The position numbers were made by a program, and so were the translations under genes. The notes below the pieces were generated by a model. The model did no database searches. It was not told the DNA's origin and saw nothing but the letters and a program-made list of their open reading frames with translations. Below are positions 12,288-21,207 of a stretch of DNA of 64,000 bases, piece after piece (position 1 is the stretch's first letter; each line of letters starts with the position of its first letter). This DNA is from Fallopia convolvulus (lineage: Eukaryota > Streptophyta > Magnoliopsida > Caryophyllales > Polygonaceae), in NCBI GenBank assembly GCA_964016875.1, contig OZ024722.1, forward strand, positions 18,420,576-18,484,575. The letters are read 5' to 3'.

Positions 12288-13410
12288 CTACGGGTCGGCT
12301 TGCTCAAAGAACTTCTTCAGCCTATGTCCATTAACCTTGAAGATGGCTCCCTTGTTATCTACTAGATCCACCGCTCCGTGGGGGTATATGTGGTGGACCA
12401 CGAATGGCCCACTCCATCTTGATCTCAACTTCCCTGGAAAAAGGCAGAGTCTAGAGTTAAAGAGGAGTACCTTGTCACCAACTTCATAGGTTTTAGGCAC
12501 TAATTTCTGGCCATGTCATCGCTTGGTACACTCCTTGTAGATCTCAGCATTCTCATATGCCTTCAGCCTCAACTCCTCTAGCTCTTGCAAGTCCATGAAT
12601 CGTTTTGCTCCGGCTTTGTCGAGGTCCATATTGAGCTCTTTAAGAGCCCATAATGCCTTGTGCTCCAACTTGACTAGCAAATGGCACGCCTTGCCATAAA
12701 CTAGGTTGTAGGGAGTGGTGCATAAAGGTGTTTTGTACGCCGTTCTGTAAGCCCATAAAGAGTCATCAAACTTGGATGACCAATCCATCCTAGAGCGGGA
12801 GACCGTGTTCTCCAAGATACTCTTGATCTGCCTGTTTGAAACTTCAACCTGGCCACTAGTTTGGGGATGGTAGGGTGTTGCCACCCGATGTGATACCCCA
12901 TACTTAGCAAAGAGAGCTTCAAAGCTCCTCTCTATGAAATGTGAACCGCCATCACTAATGAGGACTCTTGGTACTCCAAATTTGGGGAAAATGTTAGTCT
13001 TAATAAACTTTGCCACAATTTTGGCATCATTGGTCCTTGTAGCAACGACTTCCACCCACTTAGAGACATAATCAACCGCAACAAGGATATACTTATAGGG
13101 GCCCGATGAGGGGAAGGGTCCCATAAAGTCTATGCCCCAAACGTCGAAAAGCACGACCTCTAGGATCCCTGTTAGCGGGTTCTCATGCCTCTAAGTGATG
13201 TTTCCAGAGCGTTGGCATTCATCACATGAAACCCTGTACGTCCTTGAAAATAGTTGGCCAATAGAAACCACTTTGAAGAATCTTCGTTGTGGTTTTGAAT
13301 CCTTTTGCATGGCCATCGGTGGGGAGAGTGTGACACTGACGGATCACACTCTCTATCTCTTCTTCTCGAATATAGCGCCTAAAGAGGTGATCACTTCCTT
13401 GCTTGTACAA
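12288..13410 (-). pseudogene. Integrase part of Athila-like pol, broken
   Basis: Integrase would insert the cDNA. The minus strand shows an HHCC-type zinc-binding segment (13,410-13,222: RRYIREEEIESVIRQCHT, then GHAKGF), followed after a disruption by the catalytic core (13,154-12,516). The acidic residues are visible in WGIDFMGPF, VLISDGGSHF and GQVEVSNRQ, with the usual HPQTSGQ motif. A stop after KECTKR at 12,516 separates the C-terminal segment (12,500-12,288: YEVGDKVLLFNSRL and RWSGPFVV), which continues in a different register. At least two lesions are therefore present and the gene cannot be functional. Confidence 0.85.
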
Positions 13411-13431
13411 GTAAGGATCATCCCAATAGTA

Positions 13432-14766
13432 CTATTTGACATCATGTAAGAACTTCTTCTTTTGTGGAGTCAAGCCCTCGGGAATAACGCCTCCTACAAT
13501 GTAGTTAGCAAAATCCGCAAACCAAGGGGCCTTTGACCCTCTAATAGCATGAATAGAATGAAGAGAAGTAGTCGAAAGAGATGAGGAAGGATCTGAATTG
13601 GGAGGTATTGAAATAGGGTGAGAAAATGTACCTGGATGGGTCGTTACCGTACTTGGATGGGTCGGTATCGACCCTCTTGTTGCAGTAGTCTCCTCGATAA
13701 CAACTTTTCTTGGCTCGGTATCGAGCTGTCCGGCCTCGTTGTCGGATCTTTCTGCCTCGGTATCAATGTTCCCAGCGTCCTCCAACTTCGGTGAAGGGTC
13801 AGTACCGACCCATGTAGGGTCGGTAACAAGCCTTTGGCAGTTTTCAACCTCCTTCAGTATGAGGTGCTCGTCCGGTCTGGAATCATTGATTGGTATAGCA
13901 TTGTCGGAATCCGTGATGTGTTCAACTGGCAACCTAGATAGGTGATCCGCGACCAAGTTTTCTGCTCCCTTCTTGTCTCGGATTTCATGATCAAATTCCT
14001 GCAACAAGTGCTTCCAACGAAGTAGCCTAGGTTTGGTATCCTTCTTAGCCATTAATTATCTAACGACTTCATGGTCAGTGTAAACAATCACTTTAGAACC
14101 AACAAGATAAGAGCGGAATTTTTCAAATACAAATACCACGGCAAGGAATTCCTTCTCCGTCGTGGTATACTTACTATGCGCCTCATCAAGCGTCTTACTT
14201 GCATAGTAAATGGCGTGGAGCTTTTTATCCTTCCGCTGACCTAATACTGCACCGACATCATAGTCGTTGGCATCACACATGATTTCAAATGGCAGGGTCC
14301 AAACTGGGGACTGTATAATAGGAGCAGAGACAAGTGCTTCTCTCAACCTATGAAAAGCCTCAAGACATTCTGTAGACAACTCAAACACTATATCTTTCAT
14401 TAGTAGGTTAGTCAAAACTTTAGCTATATTAGAAAAATCCTGAACAAAACGTCTATAGAAGCCAACATGTCTTAAGAAACTCCTAACGTCTTTTACAGAA
14501 GAGGGAGGAGGTAGTTTATCAATGAGCTCAATTTTGGCTCTGTCTACTCCAATCCCTCTCTTAGAGACGAGTTGTCCTAGCACTATCCCCTCTTGGACCA
14601 TGAAATGACATTTTTTCCAATTAAGCACAAGATTGGTTTCTTCACATCTTTTAAGCACCCCAGTCAAATTAACTAGACAAGAATCAAATAAAGGATCATA
14701 AATAGAAAAGTCATCCATAAAAACCTCAACTATGTCCTCTATCATATATGAGAAGATAGCCCATAC
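13432..14766 (-). pseudogene. Reverse transcriptase (3' half) and RNase H of Athila-like pol, broken
   Basis: The minus-strand frame from 14,745 begins just before the catalytic FMDDFS motif of reverse transcriptase, so the fingers and most of the palm are missing. It continues through the connection region (SFLRHVGFYRRFVQDFS) and RNase H (IMCDANDYDVGAVLGQ, YTTTEKEFLAVVF). An in-frame stop lies at 14,053-14,055, after YTDHEVVR, within RNase H. The frame resumes with KPRLLRWKHLLQEFD and GAENLVADHLSRL. The linker to integrase (about 13,880-13,600) is expanded and repetitive, encoded by a 21-bp ladder. Confidence 0.88.
13638..13832. repeat. 21-bp ladder inside the pol linker
   Basis: TCGGTA-like cores occur at 13,694, 13,715, 13,736 and 13,757, exactly 21 nt apart. 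13,799 and 13,820 fall in the same register, and a separate pair lies at 13,641/13,662. Because 21 is a multiple of 3, the pol frame is kept and the repeats encode short acidic heptads such as DTEAERS and DTEPRKV. Related dimers lie elsewhere in the element. Confidence 0.75.
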
Positions 14767-16360
14767 TTTTAGTTGACAATTTTTCCATGTCTATCATAGT
14801 GTATTTATTTATATAAAAACACATGCAAATTATTTATTTAATTTATTTAATCCCATACTTTTTCTTTTTAAAATACTTTATTCATAATATCTTACTAATA
14901 TTATTCCAAAGCATATAATAGGATTAAAAGACATGCAAGGCTATTTTCCTTTTTAATAGAGCCTAGTTTTATTAAATCCCATTATCTTACTATTCCTTTT
15001 TTTAGAATAAAAATATACCCAAGTAAATATTATTTTTAAAATCAGAAATTTCATTCTTCAAAGTCATTATTATAATCCTTACAATTTATTAGGATTTATT
15101 TTATAATTTATAAAAATTATTTTCCTCTAGAATCATGCATGCATGTTTATTTTTATTAAAATCTATGTACAAGCATTTTTTTATAAATCTGATTTTTAAT
15201 ATTTCAGAAATTAATATGTGTAAAAACTGATATTTAATAAGTGTTTTGGGCTTAAATTTCCAGCCCAAGCTTAATTAGAAATTACCCAAAAATAGGATTA
15301 GGCCCACGTTCAACCTCCTCTTCTTCTAGCTTTCACGTAGTCGTTCAACAGACCAGGGAGACACTAGGCGGACGACCTGCAGGGGCACCAGTGGTGGTGG
15401 AGGCGCGGCTCCGGGGAGGTGGTGGCCGGCCGGTGGGAGGGTGGTTCGATGGTTGTGTCCCGGTGAAGCAAGGCCACCAATCTATGGTTTTTAGGATTTT
15501 TTTGTGGAAAATTCAGCACTTGAGTTGCTTAATTAGGGCTGAAAAATACTTGATTGAAGGTGAAAAATCAAGAGGAGGAAGAATGGATTACTTTGTTAGT
15601 CTTGTAATGAAAATTCAGCCCCTTTTTATAGTGAATTTTGACCCTTCCAAGGATCCACAACACCATGGATTGACCATTGATGGAGGAGAAGCTTCATGAG
15701 GATTGGGTGGAAGTGTGCTTCTTGAAGGATGACACCAAGTGACGTGGTTAGATTAGTAGAATAAGCAACCAAAGCCATTGATGGTGCTTGGAAGGCATGC
15801 ACTAGTTGTACGTCAATCAGACTTGACATGTCTGATGATCAATTTGGAAAAGAAGAAGAAAGGAGAGTTTAAAATAAAAAGTATTCCTTTATTTGTAGTT
15901 AAGTTACAATAGTCTAGCGGATTTGAGTGTATGTGCTTATGGGAAGGGTAAAATAGGTCTCGGGTTCGAGTCCGGCTTGACACCTTTTTTATTTTGCCTT
16001 CTTATATTTGCTTGCTTTGTAAATTATGACATTAAATAAAATTCGAAATTAATATGAATTATCTTTGTTTGAATTTTTATTTTTCACCTTGATAATCCTT
16101 TATAACATTTTTTATAATTTATTAATAAAATTATAAAAATATTTAAATTCTCTTTTTAAGAGAAAAAAATATTTAAATAAATACATGAGTTGCTAAATAT
16201 ATCTAATTAAATTCTTAATTTCCATTGTAGTAAACTTTTATAACCTTTTATAATATATTATGAGATTATAAAGATTATTAAATTCTCTATTTTAGAGAAA
16301 AAAAAATATTGAGATAAATACTCGTTTTATTATATTTAGAATTTAGCGGATATTACACCT
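14767..16360. mobile_element. Putative LTR or LTR fragment of an unidentified gypsy-type element
   Basis: Starts near TGACAATTTTTCC, directly after the Athila-like homology ends, and closes with GCGGATATTACA, an end style common in plant gypsy LTRs. It is AT-rich with a GC-rich block at 15,300-15,480 and a tRNA-like segment at 15,908-15,985. No target duplication, partner LTR or primer site was found, so the limits are tentative. Confidence 0.35.
15908..15985 (+). other. tRNA-like segment with possible RNA polymerase III A and B boxes
   Basis: TAGTCTAGCGG (15,910) resembles an A box, and GGTTCGAGTCC (15,963-15,973) matches the B-box consensus closely, about 50 bp downstream. A complete cloverleaf cannot be drawn with confidence, so it is not called as a tRNA gene. 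It could be the head of a SINE or a tRNA-derived part of an LTR. Confidence 0.4.
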
Positions 16361-17035
16361 TGATAATTCTTATCATCAGTTAATCATGAAACAATCACAA
16401 TTCAAATCAAGAATAACATTGGGGATAAGGATTAAATTAGGATACTTGCAATATCAAACAACTAGTCAATATTCAACATGAAATTAATTTTCTTCTCAAT
16501 AACTTAGTTCAACCAGCCTAAGTTAAAGAGTTTGCTACTTTGGATTGAGCTTTTCAACCATAAAACTCAATCCTAGCAATCAAAAGATATCGATTTCAAC
16601 AAGTTGGTCAAGCTAGAAGAAATCAATAACATTCAAGAAAAATTAAGACCAAAGAGAATTAATATAATGTAGAGGTTAGAATATTTCACAACTTACAAAT
16701 TAAAGAGTTCAACTTAAAAGGAAGAGTTTAGTTCTCGATAGACGTGGAGGCTAGAATTATCTCTTCCTTCGAATGAAAATTTAATATGAAAATTAACCTA
16801 GAAATTAAGGTCTTAAAAGAAACTCAAAACATGAAATATCCAAAAATAAAACATTACTAATATGGCTTAGAACTCTGTGTATCCAATCCTTACTCCTCAA
16901 AAACCTAAGAACACAAAAAGCACAAGAGTAGACACTGAAATGCAAAAACTACAAAAACCACACCGAATGCAAGCAAATACCTAAGATTTAAACATAAATA
17001 TGCCCTAAAACTTACACCTAAATGTGTGCTATTAG
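16361..17035. other. AT-rich sequence, unassigned
   Basis: No protein-like open frame, no inverted ends and no target duplication. Composition and short motifs resemble plant LTR or untranslated DNA, but no relative elsewhere in the window was recognised. Confidence 0.3.
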
Positions 17036-17310
17036 ATTTCACACTCTCTCTTTGAAATATGCGCAATCTAAGCAAGACTTATGATCATCGCAAATAATCA
17101 TAAAAAGGGTGCAACTCAAGTGTATCTTAGGGCTGCACTAATTCTCTTTTAAAATATGCACAGTCCAAGAGAGGCTTGGGATCATTGCAAACAATCAATA
17201 AAAAGGGTAGGGGTTGCACCAAATTGTCGTTGAAATATGGCGATGCAAGCAATGCGTGGGAACATCACAAATAATCAATAAAAGGGTGCAACCTCAAGTT
17301 ACGTCGTGTA
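17036..17310 (+). repeat. Degenerate three-copy array related to arrays A/B
   Basis: Three diverged units, each with a TTGAAATATG-like start, an ATGCGCAATCTAAGCAAG-type core, an ATCATCGCAAATAATCATAA-like tail and a GGGTGCAAC segment. The core and the following ATAAT-rich tail match array A by eye. This is probably an old remnant of the repeat-rich LTR family or of a relative. Confidence 0.5.
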
Positions 17311-17938
17311 ATCCAAGGAAAAAGTTATAGCCAGGACAAAAAAGTGTAAAAACAAGAGAACTTCAAGTGATATTGGAGATAAAGAGCACTAGACTTGTCT
17401 TGTGGTTCAAGGGTGCGAATGGCGTGGGCACCTCTACCCATTGGGTAAGACGGGTGATTGAACAACTAACCCTTACTAATAAAAACACAAAGGATAATTA
17501 TGAAGAACAATAACATCATATTATAGGGAAAGAAAACCTAATTGAAAACACTGCGGGGATAATCATTAAAACATTGTTTGAGGGAATCAAAAACTTAAAT
17601 TGTTCAAACTATTAACATAAAACAACAAGCACATCACTTTTTCGAAGCGAGGTTATCATTTTGAGACGAGGAAACATGAGGGATTTAGGTTAGAGGAATG
17701 ATTTGAACTATGGGCTCATCATCATTGGACCCTTAGTCCTTGAGCAGCATTGATTACTCACTGGAAAATTTATCCGCGACCACACCGCCGTTGGATGGCT
17801 CTTCGAGTTCTTCTATGGGCTTATTCAGGCGGTCCTCATAATCCAAAGTGAAATAGGAGTGCACGGATCATAATATTTGAACTTTATAACTGCCTGCCTA
17901 ACCTCTATATAAGGTTTTGCATGGGCTAGTATGAAAGT
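17311..17938. other. Unassigned sequence ending in a fragment of a short element's 5' LTR
   Basis: No gene is visible. The last about 35 bp (GGGCTAGTATGAAAG at the end) resemble GGGCTAGTCTGAAAG of the LTR at 19,939-20,375. The 5' LTR of the short element therefore probably lies here, interrupted by the insertion that follows. The rest of the expected LTR is too diverged to align by eye. Confidence 0.4.
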
Positions 17939-18784
17939 TGATGAGAATCAAGGATCGTGAAGTCCACAGTGCAAAGCAAGCCCCCTAGACTTCCAAGGAA
18001 TTCGACAACAAACCCAAGGAAAACTGGTTTGTCTTTAACTGGATGGTTCTCCCTGGTCCGGACTCCGATTTGAGTAATTCCAACTCGAGGAGTTAGATAT
18101 ATGAGTTTAGTTGAACTCCTCAAAATTTTAGATCAATATCTGTTGTGGATCGAAAGTTATAACAGTTTTACTAAGGTGTTGCAGAATCCACCGAAAAAGA
18201 GATTTCGGTGGGAGTTTGAATGAGATTGATGGAGTGACGATGGAGAGGAGTTGAAAGGGGATGGTTTTGTTTGAGATGAAGTCATGAATATGGATGTGGA
18301 ATTAGAGAGATATGACTCACTCTCCAACAACACAAACTATGAATTCAAACAAGGATATGACTCACCTTGAAAGCATCCTTGAAGATGGATCGATATGACT
18401 CACGAACCAAGGGGATTCACTAGCCTTAAGGACGAGTGGATCAAGACTACAAAGAAAAACTCAAAGCTTCATTTTAATTAGGTTTCAAAACATCCTTAAA
18501 CAAGAAGGACATAATACCTATAAATAGGCACACAAAATGGGGTTACAAACAACCTTCGTGTTCATATTCACCTACCACCTCATCTACCACCTTACCTACC
18601 ACCTTAGCTACTACCTCTTTATTACTTTCATATAATAAATAAAATTATAGAATATTTACAATAAATAAATATATCGCACACAATTATTAGAGACTTGGAC
18701 GCAAACGAAATTAAACATGAGCCTCGAGAGTGACGACACAAGTGTGAAGAGGAATCTTGATTGACCTCGGGGTGGATCACATCA
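17939..18784. mobile_element. Solo LTR (846 bp) with 5-bp target duplication AAAGT
   Basis: Starts TGATGAGAATC and ends GGATCACATCA, flanked by AAAGT at 17,934-17,938 and 18,785-18,789. Removing it rejoins two segments that are contiguous in the LTR at 19,939-20,375, confirming an insertion. It has no coding capacity, primer site or polypurine tract, so it is read as a solo LTR of an unidentified family. Confidence 0.8.
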
Positions 18785-19080
18785 AAAGTCCTTATAGGTT
18801 TTGCATGAACTACCTCTATATAAGGCCGCTAAAACTATTGTATTTGTCACATTCAAAATGAATTAAGCCAGAGTTTTGAGTCGAGATCACTCCTCCTTTT
18901 TGGCCCGAGCGTCAGCTCTCTCTATCCCCCTGCCCTCACCTTTGATTCTGCCTCACGCGAGCACAAGAGGCCAGCGGAGCATCTTCCGGTGGTCCGTACT
19001 TATCCTTCGTTACTCATCGGAGAAGGATCCGACACCTCGAGCCTAGATCCGGCCAATAGTTACCTGACCCCTTGGGGTCA

Positions 19081-19938
19081 CTATCAATGTATCAAAGCTA
19101 GGTTGGTTCATAGTGTGTCCCTTCTCCGATCCTATTGTCATGTCGTCCCTACGTTGTGGGTCGCGACCCAAATTAAGACTCGAGTCTTGCTTTCCCTAGA
19201 GCGCCTTGCTGTAGGTGTGCCAATCTGGTCCTGCTGGTGACTGGGCGCTCCCGACCGAGCCTCGCTTTACCCTACAAAATATTCTCCTGCTATCTTCACG
19301 TGAATCCTAGGATAGAACCTTATTAAAAGTGTCATAATTTCTGCTATCATTTGCTATCTTCATTGGTATTCTGGTAGAAAAAAAATCCAAATCAATCGGC
19401 AAATCCCATGCCAATCTCCTTCATTATTTAAATTGCCAATTTAATATAGTCATGTGCAAGATTCTAGTACTTCAATTGTGGCAATCCATCCCATGCAAAT
19501 ATCCTTCCCTTAAGTGAGAATTTGGTGTTTTTCAATTGTTAATTATGTACCAAAAATTTTGGAACCCATTTTAATATGTTTTTAACCATTAATTTGATTG
19601 GTGATATTCTATTTTTTTCCATCACATGTTAATGCACACTTGGCTAGAATAAAATTCAGCTATGTATGTTAATTGTGTATTTGTTGGGCCACACTAAAAA
19701 AAAGACCATCGGGACCGGGCCTAACACGAAGATCAATTCTACCTGTCGCGCCGCCCCTACCATTTGGGATGCGACCGTATCAAGATTGGCGCTTGATGTC
19801 ATGCCATGACCTTGAACTGGCAACACATTGAGCGTGCGAGACTTGCATCGCTTCTTTGCTTCCGCAAAGGACTGCGCCATCTCTCCCTAGACCAACCGAG
19901 CTCGAAGCGAGGAGGCTTCGAATCCAAAGGGGGGAGAA
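19081..19938 (+). other. Internal region of the short LTR element with primer site and polypurine tract
   Basis: Right after the LTR end GGGGTCA comes TGTATCAAAGCTAGGTT (from 19,089), a degenerate match to the initiator-Met tRNA primer site TGGTATCAGAGC. The region closes with the purine tract AAAGGGGGGAGAA (19,926-19,938). The roughly 850 bp between contain no recognisable gag or pol. Confidence 0.6.
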
Positions 19939-20375
19939 TGATGGCATCCAACCTAGGCCTAGCAGAGCTTATCAGTTTCTATCCATGTATTTATAATACG
20001 TTTCTTTATTTAGTATCATGTGCTTTTGGGCATAGGCTTATGTTTGCACACATGGGCTAGTCTGAAAGTCCTTCTAGGGTTTGCATGAGTTGCCTCTATA
20101 TAAGGCCGCTATAACTATTGTATTTGTCACGTCCAAAATGAATTAACCTAGAGTTTTGAGTTGAGATCACTCCTCCTCTTTGGCCCGGGTGTCACCCATC
20201 TCTATACTTTTTCCCTCACCCTTGATTCTGCCTCGTCCCGCCCTTGCTCACGTGAGCACAAGAGTCCAACGGCCCATCTTCTAGTGGTCGGTACTTATCC
20301 TTGGTTACTCATCGGAGAAGGATCCGACACCTTGAGCCTAGACTCGGCCGATAGTGACATGACCCATTCGGGTCA
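19939..20375 (+). repeat. 3' LTR of the short element (about 437 bp)
   Basis: Begins TGATGGCATCC immediately after the purine tract and ends CATTCGGGTCA. It contains a CTATATAAGG TATA-like box at about 20,095, the plausible promoter of the element. The last about 290 bp match 18,785-19,080. Confidence 0.65.
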
Positions 20376-21143
20376 CTATTAGAGATGGACACATTCAATA
20401 ATCATAAATACTCGACGATGAACATAGGGAAGGGATGTCGAAATCCATAAGCAAGGCTATCAAAGTATATGACCAAACACTTATCGTAGCAACCCATGGA
20501 ATTCCCCCATCTTCGGGAGTGCCAATTCGACCCCCTCGAGCCATGGTAGTTGGCGGAAATTTTGGCTACTTTGACTCAACTTAGCTTCGTCTCTAAGATG
20601 TGGGGCAAGAGCATCCGCAACTCAAAATTCTCTAACATGGGAAATGCAAAAGAAGGGACTGAACGTTCGCTCTTGGAAGATGCAAAAGAAGACTGGTCAC
20701 AAATATCGGACACAACGGGGATATGTTTGGAGAGTCACTTAGGTATTTGTTGGATGTGCTTGAACTTTTGGGCTCCTCGTAAAATTTATCTCAATTGCTA
20801 ATGACAATTCCTCACAATACATCGGAAGGGAAACTTTCATCGAACATATAAGGATGAAAGATCCAGAGGACGAAAAACACGAGCAATTGGAAAAGGAAAA
20901 AAGAGATTAAAAAGACAAAATATGCAAGAGAGAAGGATAAAAAAAACTAATTTCTTGAGAAAATAAGAAAGAATGCATTGTTATAATGCTAATATTAGAG
21001 CAAGAGGCCCTTCAAAAAAATATGACTAGAGAGTAAACAACTTATTAAAGTAAAATATAAAGGAAAGGAGATTAAAAAGCAGAAAAGTCAAATCATAGAA
21101 GGGAAAACTAATTAAGTTTCCTCAAGAACTCAAGACCATAAAA
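20376..21143. other. Unassigned sequence
   Basis: Mixed sequence without a family-like open frame or paired ends. Nothing further could be supported. Confidence 0.3.
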
Positions 21144-21171
21144 GAGGGAGGGAGGGAGGGAGGGAGGGAGG

Positions 21172-21207
<36 letters not shown>
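21144..21207. repeat. GGGA / GA microsatellite
   Basis: About nine GGGA-type units followed by about 13 GA dinucleotides. It is a compound purine-strand microsatellite and likely to vary in length. Confidence 0.95.

Larger units (their letters stand above)
6248..14766 (-). mobile_element. Athila-like Ty3/gypsy retrotransposon, 5'-truncated
   Basis: In minus-strand order the element has part of pol (RT, RNase H, integrase), an Athila ORF1-family gene, a long 3' untranslated region, a polypurine tract and a 3' LTR. The order and the ORF1-type protein place it in the Athila lineage. The start of reverse transcriptase, protease, gag and the 5' LTR are missing; homology stops at about 14,766, where unrelated LTR-like sequence begins. 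Pol contains in-frame stops, so this copy is dead. Unusual is a 21-bp unit, core TCGGTA(C/T)CGA, dispersed throughout. Confidence 0.85.
17900..20375 (+). mobile_element. Short non-autonomous LTR retrotransposon, interrupted
   Basis: A right-hand LTR (19,939-20,375) and a partial left-hand LTR (about 17,900-17,938 plus 18,785-19,080) share the CTCTATATAAGGCCGCT block, the GTATTTGTCAC block and the GGATCCGACACC segment. The internal region is only about 860 bp and encodes nothing recognisable. It resembles small non-autonomous LTR elements that depend on proteins in trans. A solo LTR occupies the left LTR. Confidence 0.7.

Noticed and set aside
15391..15699. Possible small host gene in a GC-rich block
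   Set aside because: The 102-codon frame shows no family resemblance and lies within LTR-like sequence; GC-rich blocks are common in plant gypsy LTRs.
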